Part shown: positions 43,472 through 52,430 of the stretch, piece by piece
Layout of the letters: the number at the start of each line of letters is the position of its first letter
Position numbering within the stretch: the first letter of the stretch is position 1
DNA from: CAXXOK01 sp963663285
GTDB taxonomy: Bacteria > Bacillota > Clostridia > Christensenellales > Aristaeellaceae
Assembly: GCA_963663285.2 (NCBI GenBank)
Contig: CAXXNI010000002.1
Location: forward strand, 496,001-560,000
DNA length: 64,000 bases
Reading direction: 5' to 3'
The notes under the pieces: generated by a model
The model's database searches: none
What the model was told of the DNA's origin: nothing
What the model saw: the letters and a program-made list of their open reading frames with translations, nothing else
Made by a program: the position numbers and the translations under genes

Positions 43472-43488
43472 TTGAAAACGTTTCGTTG
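43472..43488. promoter_or_regulatory. LacI-type operator candidate between MFS and YkgJ-like genes
   Basis: The 11-base core GAAAACGTTTC at 43474-43484 is identical to that upstream of GH94. It lies in the divergent region between the leftward sugar transporter and the rightward YkgJ-like gene. Confidence 0.45.
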
Positions 43489-43558
43489 CTTTGCTAAGAT
43501 AGCGGAGATGATAGTTTGTTGTATGGATGTGGGGAGAGGAGACCTGACGGAGAGTATG

Positions 43559-44101
43559 ATGGACGCATTTGCTAATGCTGACGCTTTAAAAACGATACGT
43601 AAGGCGCACGCTATACTGGATGGTATAACACCATTAAAAGGTAACTGTGGTAAACTATGCGGCGCGGCTTGCTGCCAGGCGGATGAAAGCGGAGAAAATG
43701 GAATGTTGCTGCTCCCTTTTGAGCAGCTGCTTTACCAGATGCCAATTGAGAATTTTCCATTTCATATGGCAGACGATAACCGGCTTTATACCGGCGGTAA
43801 ACGCCTGGTGTGCGAAGGCCGGTGCATACGGGAGTTTAGACCTTTTGCCTGCCGTATCTTTCCGCTTCGAAACCGCATCACCATGGGAGAGAATGGGCAG
43901 GTGACCGATGTTACGCCGGAAATCGACCCCGGTGCATGGGCTGTCTGTCCTCTGCCGGAAGAAGGCGGATTACGGGCAATGAGTCCGGCTTTTATAAGCG
44001 CGGTAAAAGCAGCGGGAGAGTTGCTTTGTAAAAATGCTGATATACTGGCAGCACTGCTGAACGAACAGCGTGCGATAGATGAAATGCGTACGTTTTTGTA
44101 G
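43559..44101 (+). CDS. YkgJ-type cysteine-cluster protein
   Basis: About 180 residues. Conserved cysteines appear as CGKLCGAACC near residue 33-42, CEGRCIREFRPFACRIFPL near residue 90-108 and a later CPLP, the pattern of the YkgJ family (putative zinc or iron-sulfur binding, formerly UPF0153). The family's function is not known. The open frame extends to a TTG at 43472 that would overlap the operator; the ATG at 43559 has GGAG six bases upstream and is preferred, with another ATG just before it at 43556. It is separated from the next gene by a good promoter, so it is monocistronic. Confidence 0.8.
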   Translation: MDAFANADALKTIRKAHAILDGITPLKGNCGKLCGAACCQADESGENGMLLLPFEQLLYQMPIENFPFHMADDNRLYTGGKRLVCEGRCIREFRPFACRIFPLRNRITMGENGQVTDVTPEIDPGAWAVCPLPEEGGLRAMSPAFISAVKAAGELLCKNADILAALLNEQRAIDEMRTFL

Positions 44102-44143
44102 CTAAATATCATTCGTAAAAATTGTAGTTGGAGGGCGCAAACC

Positions 44144-44172
44144 TTGCCGAGTACAAGGCGATCATGTATAAT
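44144..44172 (+). promoter_or_regulatory. Promoter of the phosphodiester glycosidase/Lgt-like operon
   Basis: TTGCCG and a perfect TATAAT are exactly 17 bp apart, about 120 bases before the start codon. Confidence 0.65.
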
Positions 44173-44293
44173 GGGAAAAGCGATTTATGGACTGCAAAAG
44201 CTCCGTTTAACTGCGGTAAAATCGTGCTATACAGCCGTGTTCATCGGTAAAATGAACGCAGGTGGATGATTGGTGAAAGGGACTGACCTGAAC

Positions 44294-45364
44294 ATGAGCA
44301 AAAAAAGAAGAACGAACCGAACATGGATGGCGCTGAAAACCACTTTGATTGTACTGATGGCGCTATCGCTTTCTTTTATCGTACCGTCGGGCTCTATTTT
44401 ATCTTCCGCCAAACAACAGTACCAAAACGACGCACCCATGGATTGGGGCGATGACGATGAAGATATGATGGTGGAATGGGATGAAGACGCTGCGATCACC
44501 CCTTACCGTATCATTGCGACCGCCGCTGAAAGCGATGTGACGTTCAGTTTTGGCGACAGTGAGGATGCGCAGGCAAACGCGCTGGATATCGATATGGACA
44601 CAGTCGGCAATACTCCGGCGGAAGACAGTTTTACGGACGAAGGGTACAGCGACGATACTATTAGTGTGGAGATTCAACAGCTTTCACAGGATAACTGCAT
44701 ATATCATCTGGCATATGTGCAAATTGCCTCGCCTACCCAGCTGCGCACCTTCGTAGCGGGCGGGCTAAACAGCAGCCGCACAGCACCAACGACGACGCTG
44801 GCAAAAAGCGTTAACGCAATTGTAGCGGTAAACGGTGATTTCTATTCCAAGTTTACCGGCGGCTATATTGTGCGGCAGGGGCAGACGGTACGGAAAAAAG
44901 TAAGTAATAATTATGATTTGCTCTTGATTGATGAGAATGCGGATTTCCACTTGCTGCTGGCAGGCAAGGGCACACAGGAAAGTGGTATTAAAAGCCTCAT
45001 GCAGGATCACGACATTATCAACGGGTTCTTTTTTGGCCCCGCGTTGGTCATAGATGGCGAAGTATGCGAAATTTCCAAGGATTATGGTTGGAACCCGACC
45101 GGGCAGGAACCGCGTGCGGCGATCGGTCAGCTCGGACCGCTTTCGTATGTGATTGTCACGGTAGACGGCCGGATTGACGAATCGGAAGGCACGTCGCTGC
45201 AATCCCTCGCGGCTTTTATGGGCGAGATTGGTTGCGTACAGGCATACAATCTGGATGGGGGCAACAGTTCCGCACTGGTCTACCATAACGATTTGCTCAG
45301 TATAAAAAATGTGGAAGAGCGCTCGGTAAACGACATTATCTATTTTGCTTCAGCGACCGAATAG
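44294..45364 (+). CDS. Membrane-anchored phosphodiester glycosidase (NAGPA domain)
   Basis: About 356 residues. A basic N-terminus (MSKKRRTNRTW) and one hydrophobic helix (TTLIVLMALSLSFIVPSG) anchor or export the protein, followed by an acidic linker (~45-120). The C-terminal ~230 residues are the NAGPA/phosphodiester glycosidase domain: NAIVAVNGDFYS, GFFFGPALVIDGE, EPRAAIGQLGPLSYVIVTVDGR and the end motif CVQAYNLDGGNSSALVY. Family members cleave GlcNAc-1-phosphodiesters or related surface sugar bonds. The ATG at 44294 is preferred to an in-frame TTG at 44270. It is followed by an Lgt-like gene after 12 bases, so the pair may act on cell-envelope glycans or lipids. Confidence 0.82.
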   Translation: MSKKRRTNRTWMALKTTLIVLMALSLSFIVPSGSILSSAKQQYQNDAPMDWGDDDEDMMVEWDEDAAITPYRIIATAAESDVTFSFGDSEDAQANALDIDMDTVGNTPAEDSFTDEGYSDDTISVEIQQLSQDNCIYHLAYVQIASPTQLRTFVAGGLNSSRTAPTTTLAKSVNAIVAVNGDFYSKFTGGYIVRQGQTVRKKVSNNYDLLLIDENADFHLLLAGKGTQESGIKSLMQDHDIINGFFFGPALVIDGEVCEISKDYGWNPTGQEPRAAIGQLGPLSYVIVTVDGRIDESEGTSLQSLAAFMGEIGCVQAYNLDGGNSSALVYHNDLLSIKNVEERSVNDIIYFASATE

Positions 45365-45376
45365 GGAGAAAAAGCC

Positions 45377-46558
45377 ATGACCTTCACCGTATTTGGTTAT
45401 ACCGGTTACTGGTATGGGTTGATATTCGGACTGGGCGCGCTTGCCTATCTTGGATTGGCAGGTGTGCTGGGGTTTCATAAACGGCTGCCGGCGGGCACCA
45501 TACGATTGTTTGGGCTGATCGGGCTGCCGATGGGGCTGATTTTTGCAAGGCTTGGCTTTTGTGCCGTGAATTTCGGTTACTATACGGAAACGGTATCCCA
45601 GCCGTTTTTAATGCTGCATTTCTGGGATGGGGGATACAGCTTTTTTGGCATGCTGATTGGGTTGGTGATAGCTGCTTTCCTGACGGCGCGGATCCGAAAA
45701 GTACGGTTTGGGACACTGCTGGATGTAACGACTGCGCCGCTGATGCTGCTGGTTATCAGCGCGCGCATTGCAGAGGCCTTTTCCGGCGGGCAACTTGGCA
45801 TTGGCAGGCAGGCGGAGGAAAGCCTGTTTACCCAGTTGATGCCGTGGCTGTTTGTACAGGAGAAAATGGGAACACTGGTATTGTTCCGGCTGGCGGTATA
45901 CCGGTATGAAGCGGTTGTGGCGCTGGTGCTGCTGGTGCCGTCTTTATGGCTGTTTTTCGGCCGCAGGCAGCGCCGCAGGGCACATGCCGGTGATGTGGCA
46001 ATGATTATCTATGCTTTATATGGCGCCGCGCAGGTTGTACTGGAAAGCCTGCGGGACGACGGTCACATGGTGGCAGGGTTTATCCGTGTACAACAGGTTG
46101 GCTATATCGCGTTGCCTGTGCTGGCTTTGATCATTTTTTGTGCCAGGTATTCGCGGATACGCGAAATCAGCACGGCACGGGTAACCGCTTGGGTAGCATT
46201 GCCTATTGCGGCGCTGATCGGTGTTTTAATGGTAAAGCCTTTGAACCATGTACTGGATTTGACGGATAAACGCCTGTCAGGCGGAATTGCTCTGGCTGTC
46301 TTTGTGCTATATTTTGTACTGTTTTTACGGTTTAAGCGGGTGGATTGGCGGCTGGTTGTTATGTGGTTAGTCGTCCTGATTGCGATTGCGGGCTGCGTGA
46401 TGGTGGAGTTCAGCGTGGACGGCAGCGATAACCTGCTTCGGGATTATGGCATTATGGCGGGTTGCTGCGCACTGATCTTTTTGATGCCATATAGCCTGTG
46501 GAGAGCGTTGGAAAATTGGGTGTACCGGGAAGAACGCATCCGTGTACAAATAAAGTAA
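45377..46558 (+). CDS. Divergent Lgt-like membrane protein with extra C-terminal helices
   Basis: 393 residues, about eleven or twelve transmembrane helices. Residues ~1-250 follow the layout of prolipoprotein diacylglyceryl transferase (Lgt), which adds diacylglycerol to lipoprotein cysteines. The motifs are altered: the Lgt HGGL(I/L)G region reads WDGGYSFFGMLIG with Phe for the essential His, and the signature GRxGNFxNxExxG reads ARIAEAFSGGQLG, keeping only Arg and the last Gly. About 140 further residues with four helices follow that normal Lgt (about 290) lacks. A true Lgt is probably elsewhere. Start has AGGGAG. It is in an operon with the NAGPA-domain protein. Confidence 0.7.
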   Translation: MTFTVFGYTGYWYGLIFGLGALAYLGLAGVLGFHKRLPAGTIRLFGLIGLPMGLIFARLGFCAVNFGYYTETVSQPFLMLHFWDGGYSFFGMLIGLVIAAFLTARIRKVRFGTLLDVTTAPLMLLVISARIAEAFSGGQLGIGRQAEESLFTQLMPWLFVQEKMGTLVLFRLAVYRYEAVVALVLLVPSLWLFFGRRQRRRAHAGDVAMIIYALYGAAQVVLESLRDDGHMVAGFIRVQQVGYIALPVLALIIFCARYSRIREISTARVTAWVALPIAALIGVLMVKPLNHVLDLTDKRLSGGIALAVFVLYFVLFLRFKRVDWRLVVMWLVVLIAIAGCVMVEFSVDGSDNLLRDYGIMAGCCALIFLMPYSLWRALENWVYREERIRVQIK

Positions 46559-46591
46559 GTATAATTTTTCAAAAAAGGGGGTGGCGGCACA

Positions 46592-47131
46592 ATGAAACAG
46601 GATGAGCAAACGCAAGTTTTACATCCGATCACGAAACAACAGGCAAAGCAGGAAGATGAAAAGCGTTATGCAATGGTTGTGGAAACACCGCTTGGCGTAA
46701 TGGTGTTGGTTCAACGGGGCGAATATCTGAGCGAACTGCGGCTAAACGGAGAAGTGGACACAAAGGAGCAGTTGACGGAAACCCCTTTATTGCTCGCCGC
46801 CGCACAGGAATTAGCAGAATATTTTGCAGGCGATCGACAGCAGTTTACCATACCGCTGGCACCGGAGGGAACGCCTTTTCAACTGCTGGTATGGGAGGCG
46901 CTGTATTCCTGCGTTCCCTATGGCGAAACTATTTCCTATGGAGAACTGGCAAAGCGCTGCAACCGTCCCAAAGCGGCTCGTGCTATTGGTATGGCAAACC
47001 ATTATAATCCACTGCCAATTTTCATACCCTGCCATCGGGTTATCGGCAGTAGCGGTAAACTAGTCGGTTATGGCGGCGGCTTGCCGCTGAAACAGGCGCT
47101 ACTGGCGCTGGAACAGGGTAAAAACGTCTGA
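46592..47131 (+). CDS. ogt: Methylated-DNA-protein cysteine methyltransferase
   Basis: 179 residues. It repairs O6-methylguanine by moving the methyl group onto its own cysteine. The active-site motif is IPCHRVIG (usual PCHRV), with the HTH-like FQLLVWEALYSCVPYGETISYGELAKRCNRPKAARAIGMA and the final GYGGGLPLKQALLALE. The N-terminal 30 residues (MKQDEQTQVLHPITKQQAK) are longer and more polar than usual. GGGGGTGG precedes the ATG. It lies between the Lgt-like gene and pyk, 33 bases after the former, possibly in the same transcript. Confidence 0.93.
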   Translation: MKQDEQTQVLHPITKQQAKQEDEKRYAMVVETPLGVMVLVQRGEYLSELRLNGEVDTKEQLTETPLLLAAAQELAEYFAGDRQQFTIPLAPEGTPFQLLVWEALYSCVPYGETISYGELAKRCNRPKAARAIGMANHYNPLPIFIPCHRVIGSSGKLVGYGGGLPLKQALLALEQGKNV

Positions 47132-47185
47132 TAATGCATAGATTCATCTGATATGATACAATGAGAATGTTGGATACCATACCCT

Positions 47186-47202
47186 CTAAAACGTTTGAAA
47201 AT
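47186..47202 (+). promoter_or_regulatory. AAACGTTT-core site upstream of pyk
   Basis: CTAAAACGTTTGAAAAT resembles the LacI/CcpA-type sites elsewhere in the window and lies 31-47 bases before the pyk start. A match of this size can arise by chance. Confidence 0.3.
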
Positions 47203-47232
47203 CTTGATACCCAAGCGGTAGAAAGGAAACAT

Positions 47233-49002
47233 ATGTCACAAAGAAGAACGAAAATCGTTTGTACCCTTGGGCCTGCTACGCAGGATGATGAAGTTTTACG
47301 GGAGTTGATGCGCTCCGGCATGAATGTGGCGCGTTTGAATTTTTCCCATGGCACGCATGAAACCCATGCCCGAACCATAGAACGCGTAAAGCGTTTGCGG
47401 CAGGAGCTGGATTTGCCCATTGCCATTATGCTGGATACACGTGGGCCGGAAATCCGTATCGGTACATTTTCAGCCGGGCAGGCGGTACTAAAAAAGGGGC
47501 AAACCTTTACCCTCTGTATTGATGACGTTCCCGGTGATGAAACCAAAGTATCCATAACGTATAAAGAGTTGCCCAAGGATGTTCAGGTCGGATCGGTGAT
47601 CCTGCTAGATGATGGGTTGATTTCCCTTACGGTTACAGCTCTTTCCGATTCGCAGATTGTTTGCCGGGTGGAAAACGGCGGAAAAATCAGCGACCACAAA
47701 GGGGTAAACGTTCCGGGTGCGGAGCTGACGATGCCGTTTTTAAGCGCACAGGATAAGGATGATATTTTATTTGGCGTGCAACAGGATGTGGATTTTGTCG
47801 CCGCATCCTTTACCCGCTGTGCGGAAGACGTACTGGAAATCCGCAAACTTTTCAGCAACCAGATTCACCGTGAAATCAGCATCATCGCGAAGATCGAGAA
47901 TATGCAGGGCGTAAGTAATATTGACGACATTTTGCGTGTAAGTGACGGCGTTATGGTTGCGCGCGGCGATTTGGGTGTGGAAATCCCCTTGGAGGAAGTG
48001 CCGGTAACCCAAAAAATGCTGATTCATAAAGCCTATTCCGCAGGGAAACAGGTGATTACCGCTACGCAAATGCTGGAAAGCATGATTACCAACCCGCGCC
48101 CGACCCGCGCCGAAGCGGCGGATGTAGCCAACGCCATTTATGACGGCACCAGCGCGACGATGCTTTCCGGTGAGACAGCGGTAGGGCAATACCCGATTGA
48201 AGCTTTGCGTACCATGGCGCGTATCGCCTGCCGTACAGAGGCGGATATCAACTATGTAAAGCGCTTTACAGAGCGGGAAGATGAGCGCACGCCGGACGTG
48301 ACCAACGCCATCAGCCATTCCACCGTTACCAGCGCGCATGATTTGCATGCCGCGGCAATCCTCACGGTTACCAAGAGTGGCCGCACGGCGAGAATGATTT
48401 CCAAATACAGGCCGAATTGTCCGATTATCTGCTGCGCAATGGACGAGAGCGTTTGCCGCAAGCTAAGCTTAAGCTGGGGCGTAATCCCCCTGATTATTGA
48501 GGAGGCGCACAATACAGACGAGCTGTTTGAACGCGCTGTGCAAGCCGGGGAACATGCGGGTCTTTTGCATGATGGCGAGCTGGTTGTTATGACGGCGGGC
48601 GTGCCGCTCAGCATCAGCGGTACAACGAATCTGATGAAAGTGCACGTTGTCGGGCACATTTTGGTCACCGGCCGCGGTATTGGCCACCGGGCGGTATATG
48701 GCAGCCTGTGTGTTGCCCAAACAGAGGAAGAAGCCGAGAAGAACTTCCATGACGGTGATATTCTGGTCATCCACCAAACCAGCCATCGGTTGCTTCCGCT
48801 GGTACGCAAGGCAAGCGGATTGATTTTAGAGGATAACGATCCCAATGGACATGGGATTATCGCGGGGATGAGCCTTGACCTGCCGGTGCTGGCAGGTGCG
48901 GAAAACGCAACCCAAATCTTAAAAAGCGGTTCAGCCGTTACGCTGGATGCACAGCGCGGCGTGGTAAACTGCAACGGCGATAGCGATAGCTGCCTTCGGT
49001 AA
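47233..49002 (+). CDS. pyk: Pyruvate kinase with C-terminal PEP-utiliser domain
   Basis: 589 residues. Glycolytic enzyme making pyruvate and ATP from phosphoenolpyruvate and ADP. Visible are TKIVCTLGPATQ, MNVARLNFSHG, MLDTRGPEIRIG, IIAKIENMQG with the catalytic lysine, VARGDLGVEIP, ATQMLESMI and SGETAVGQYPIEA. After the usual ~475 residues comes an extra domain of about 100 residues (HVVGHILVTGRGIGHRA ... VHQTSHRLLPLVRKASGLILE ... VLAGAENATQIL), the phosphohistidine-swivel domain found in Firmicutes pyruvate kinases. It normally carries a GGxTSHAA-type histidine; no such motif is seen here. AAAGGAAAC precedes the ATG at 47233; the frame upstream of it is not needed. Confidence 0.96.
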   Translation: MSQRRTKIVCTLGPATQDDEVLRELMRSGMNVARLNFSHGTHETHARTIERVKRLRQELDLPIAIMLDTRGPEIRIGTFSAGQAVLKKGQTFTLCIDDVPGDETKVSITYKELPKDVQVGSVILLDDGLISLTVTALSDSQIVCRVENGGKISDHKGVNVPGAELTMPFLSAQDKDDILFGVQQDVDFVAASFTRCAEDVLEIRKLFSNQIHREISIIAKIENMQGVSNIDDILRVSDGVMVARGDLGVEIPLEEVPVTQKMLIHKAYSAGKQVITATQMLESMITNPRPTRAEAADVANAIYDGTSATMLSGETAVGQYPIEALRTMARIACRTEADINYVKRFTEREDERTPDVTNAISHSTVTSAHDLHAAAILTVTKSGRTARMISKYRPNCPIICCAMDESVCRKLSLSWGVIPLIIEEAHNTDELFERAVQAGEHAGLLHDGELVVMTAGVPLSISGTTNLMKVHVVGHILVTGRGIGHRAVYGSLCVAQTEEEAEKNFHDGDILVIHQTSHRLLPLVRKASGLILEDNDPNGHGIIAGMSLDLPVLAGAENATQILKSGSAVTLDAQRGVVNCNGDSDSCLR

Positions 49003-49070
49003 ATAACGGCTGCGGCCGTTGATAAAGATAGTGCGCTTACCAAAGGCGCGGATAAAGGAGTCGTCGACAG

Positions 49071-51311
49071 ATGAAATTTACAAACGGCTATTGGATGCTA
49101 AAACCGGAATACGACATTAGTTTCGCAATCGAACATTACCGTTCGCAAATCATCAATGATACGCTGCAGGTGCTGTGTCCCAGCGTACCTATCCGTTCGC
49201 GGGGGGACATTCTCAATTGTGCTGCGCTATCCGTATCCATATCTGCACCGCTTAAAAATGTGTTGCGGGTGCGCATATCCCATTTTAAGGGTGAATTGGA
49301 CAACGGCCCGCATTTTGAACTGACCGAAGCGCCGGTAAAACCTGTTTTTACCGAAAACGACGATGAGCTTACCATACAGAGCGGCGACCTCAAAGCATCG
49401 GTAAGTAAAGCAGCCCAAAAATGGAGCGTTACTTTCAGCGCAAATGGAAAAACGCTTACCCAGTCCGGTTACCACGGCATGGCGCGTGCACTGCATAAAC
49501 CAACCGATAGAAGCTATATGATCGATTCGCTCTATCTGGACGTGGGCGAAAAAGTGTATGGCTTTGGCGAGCGGTTTACCCCGTATGTAAAAAACGGTCA
49601 GATTATCGAAACATGGAATGAGGATGGCGGCACGGCAAGTGAAATTGCTTATAAAAGCATTCCGTTTTATATGACCAACCGCGGGTATGGCGTTTTCGTT
49701 GAAAATCCCGGGGATGTAAGTTTTGAAGTCGCCAGTGAAAAGGTGGAGCGCGTACAGTTCAGCCATCCGGGCGAAAGCATGACATATGATATTATTTACG
49801 GCGAAACGCCCAAAGCGATATTGGAGCGTTACACTGCATTAACAGGCCGCCCGGCACTGCCGCCCGCGTGGAGCTTTGGCCTATGGCTGACTACCAGCTT
49901 CACTACCAGTTATGATGAAGAAACGGTAACCAAGCTGATCGAAGGTATGGCAAAATACGATATTCCTTTGAATGTATTCCATTTCGACTGTTTCTGGATG
50001 AAGGGATTTAACTGGTGCGATTTCGCATGGGACTGCGATACGTTCCCCGATCCGGCGGCTATGCTATCCCGCCTGAAAGCGCGTGGTTTGCACATCTGCG
50101 TATGGATGAACCCCTATATCGCGCAGGAAAGCCCCCTGTTTGACGAGGGTATGGCAAAGGGTTACTTTATCCGGAAGGAGAACGGTGAGGTCTGGCAAAC
50201 CGATCTGTGGCAGGCGGGTATGGCGGTTTTGGATGTTACCAACCCCGAAGCCAAAGCATGGTATGCCTCCTACCTGAAACGTCTGCTGGATATGGGTGTG
50301 GATTGCTTTAAAACGGATTTTGGCGAGCGTATCCCGGTAAAAGGCGTGCGGTATTCCGACGGAAGCGATCCCGTGAAGATGCACAATTACTATACCTATC
50401 TGTATAACCAGATGGTGTTTGAACTGCTTGAGAAAGAACGCGGCAAAGGCGAAGCGATGCTGTTCGCGCGCAGCGCTACCGCAGGCGGACAGAAGTTCCC
50501 TGTGCATTGGGGCGGCGACAACAGCGCCTGCTACGTCAGCATGGCGGAAACGCTTCGTGCCGGATTAAGCCTGAGCCACAGCGGCTTTGGCTATTGGAGC
50601 CATGATATTTCAGGGTTTGAGCTTACAGCTCCTGCGGACGTATACAAGCGTTGGTGTGCGTTTGGCATGCTGTCTTCCCATAGCCGTCTGCACGGGTCCA
50701 GCAGCTACCGGGTACCGTGGCTGTTTGACGAGGAGAGCTGCGTTGTACTTAAAGAACTGGTCAACCTGAAATGCCGGCTGATGCCATACTTGTTTGACGC
50801 AGCGGTGGAAGCACATGAAAAAGGCGTGCCTATGCTGCGCCCCATGATGCTGGAATTCCCGGAGGATATTGCCGGTGAAAACTGTGACACGCAATATATG
50901 CTGGGCGGAAAGCTGCTTGTAGCGCCGGTGTTCCATGAAGACGGACATGTGGATTATTATCTGCCAGAAGGAAAATGGACCAGCCTGTTCACCGGGAAGG
51001 TGGTAGATGGCGGACGTTGGCAAAAAGAGACCCATGATTTCCACACACTGCCGCTGATGGTGCGGGAGAATTGTGTACTGCCGATGGGCGCATGCGATAC
51101 CCGTGCGGATTACGACTATACTGATAGCGTAACGCTGCACGTGTTTGAGCCGAAGGATGGTGAGTTGACCCTGACCATACCGGATATAAAAGGTAAGGTG
51201 GATGCCCGTTATACCATTACAGTGCAGGGAGACACCGTTTCTGTAACGACTGATACACAAAAACCGTACCATGTTGTACTGCATCGTAACGGCGTAGCAA
51301 CGCAAATTTAA
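49071..51311 (+). CDS. yicI: GH31 alpha-xylosidase, YicI type
   Basis: 746 residues, close to E. coli YicI (772). It removes alpha-linked xylose from the ends of xyloglucan oligosaccharides or isoprimeverose. Matching signatures are YGFGERF, VFHFDCFWMKGFNWCDF, HICVWMNPYIAQESP, the nucleophile Asp in CFKTDFGERIP (~420), LFARSATAGGQKFPVHWGGD with the acid/base Asp (~482), GFGYWSHDISGFE and SSHSRLHGSSSYRVPW. No signal peptide, so it works on imported sugars. AAAGGAG is ten bases before the ATG. It follows pyk by 69 bases, and a PfkB kinase follows. A different GH31 enzyme lies in the GH42 operon, so the two probably have separate substrates. Confidence 0.93.
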   Translation: MKFTNGYWMLKPEYDISFAIEHYRSQIINDTLQVLCPSVPIRSRGDILNCAALSVSISAPLKNVLRVRISHFKGELDNGPHFELTEAPVKPVFTENDDELTIQSGDLKASVSKAAQKWSVTFSANGKTLTQSGYHGMARALHKPTDRSYMIDSLYLDVGEKVYGFGERFTPYVKNGQIIETWNEDGGTASEIAYKSIPFYMTNRGYGVFVENPGDVSFEVASEKVERVQFSHPGESMTYDIIYGETPKAILERYTALTGRPALPPAWSFGLWLTTSFTTSYDEETVTKLIEGMAKYDIPLNVFHFDCFWMKGFNWCDFAWDCDTFPDPAAMLSRLKARGLHICVWMNPYIAQESPLFDEGMAKGYFIRKENGEVWQTDLWQAGMAVLDVTNPEAKAWYASYLKRLLDMGVDCFKTDFGERIPVKGVRYSDGSDPVKMHNYYTYLYNQMVFELLEKERGKGEAMLFARSATAGGQKFPVHWGGDNSACYVSMAETLRAGLSLSHSGFGYWSHDISGFELTAPADVYKRWCAFGMLSSHSRLHGSSSYRVPWLFDEESCVVLKELVNLKCRLMPYLFDAAVEAHEKGVPMLRPMMLEFPEDIAGENCDTQYMLGGKLLVAPVFHEDGHVDYYLPEGKWTSLFTGKVVDGGRWQKETHDFHTLPLMVRENCVLPMGACDTRADYDYTDSVTLHVFEPKDGELTLTIPDIKGKVDARYTITVQGDTVSVTTDTQKPYHVVLHRNGVATQI

Positions 51312-51452
51312 TAATTACTATCTGATGGGGGGTAATGCGTGGTGCATTCAAAGCTTCAACCGTAACGGTCAGAGCGTATGCATCCGCGCGTTGCCTCCTT
51401 TTTCAGATGAACAAAGGAACTGTATCAATTGATAGAGTGATGTGAGGCTTCT

Positions 51453-52355
51453 ATGAAAAATGCAGATGTGTATCTCTATGGACAGATTCTGATGACGACC
51501 AGCCTGCTGCTTGAAAACGGCATGCCGCAGCGGGACGGGTATGGAGAATTGAGAGCACGTTACCGTTTAATTGGCGGTGAAACTGGCGTATGCGCTGCTG
51601 TGCTGGATTCGCTTGGATGCAGCGTGCGGATGGAAGGCACCTGGATGGGCAGAAGCACCCGGGACAGTGTGTTTTCATACTTTCAGGGTAAAAATGTGGA
51701 TTTAAGTCTGATGACGTATGATGAGACCTTTGAAGGTCTGGAAGATTACGTGCTGATCGATGGCGATACGCGTACCTGCCTGGGTACCTTCGGCGCGTTT
51801 CAGGACCCTGTGAAAGGGTACCGCTGGAACCGTCCGACGATTGACCACCTTTCAGGCTGCAAAGTGGCGGGGATCGACCCGTTCTTTGGCGAAGCATGCG
51901 AAGATGTGGCGCGCCTGTGCGTTCAGGCGGAACTGCCGTATGTTACCATCGATTGTGCGCCGGAGTCCTTTAGCGCGCGTCATGCGGCGATTACGGCTAT
52001 CAGCGGTGAATTCTTGCGGAATCAGTATCCGGGCGAGACGCTGGAGCAGCTTATGACACGCTATACGCAGCAAAGCGAAGGCTTGACGATTTTTACCGCC
52101 GGCAGCAGTGAATTGCTCTATGGGCGCAAAGGATCGGAAATGCGCAAACGCGCCACATACCGGGTAAAGGCGGAAAGTACGCTTGGGGCGGGAGATACCT
52201 TTAAAGCCGGATGTATTTATGCTTTACTCAAAGATATGAACGACGATGATACCGTTGCGTTTGCTTCCGCATGCGCAGCGGCAGCAGTAATGAAATTTCC
52301 TATTCCTCTGTATCCGCCGACGCTGGAGAGAATTGCCGCTATACAGGACATGTAA
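51453..52355 (+). CDS. PfkB-family carbohydrate kinase
   Basis: 300 residues, a ribokinase-fold sugar kinase. The C-terminal signature is STLGAGDTFKAGCIYALL, with the catalytic Asp in GAGD and the anion hole; the N-terminal substrate region contains RLIGGETGVCAAVLDSLGCSVRMEGTWMG. Length and motifs fit PfkB members acting on ribose, fructose, xylulose-like sugars or nucleosides; the substrate cannot be read from the sequence. Ribosome binding site GTGAGG is modest. It follows yicI by 141 bases, so phosphorylation of a released pentose derivative is possible, as inference only. Confidence 0.85.
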   Translation: MKNADVYLYGQILMTTSLLLENGMPQRDGYGELRARYRLIGGETGVCAAVLDSLGCSVRMEGTWMGRSTRDSVFSYFQGKNVDLSLMTYDETFEGLEDYVLIDGDTRTCLGTFGAFQDPVKGYRWNRPTIDHLSGCKVAGIDPFFGEACEDVARLCVQAELPYVTIDCAPESFSARHAAITAISGEFLRNQYPGETLEQLMTRYTQQSEGLTIFTAGSSELLYGRKGSEMRKRATYRVKAESTLGAGDTFKAGCIYALLKDMNDDDTVAFASACAAAAVMKFPIPLYPPTLERIAAIQDM

Positions 52356-52361
52356 ACGAAA

Positions 52362-52411
52362 GCCCGGCATCCTAAAGGTGGCGCAAGCCACACAGAGCAG
52401 GACTGCCGGGC
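52362..52411. terminator. Nested hairpin between pfkB-like and phosphoesterase genes
   Basis: GCCCGGCA pairs with TGCCGGGC, enclosing a second stem GTGGC-gcaa-GCCAC. It sits between convergent genes and ends a few bases after the pfkB stop. No T-run follows on the plus strand, so termination is uncertain. Confidence 0.5.
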
Positions 52412-52430
52412 ACGTTATTCCATTTGCTGT

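Noticed and set aside
47161..47232. Longer pyruvate kinase start
   Set aside because: The extra 24 residues are not seen in the family and AAAGGAAAC points to the ATG at 47233.
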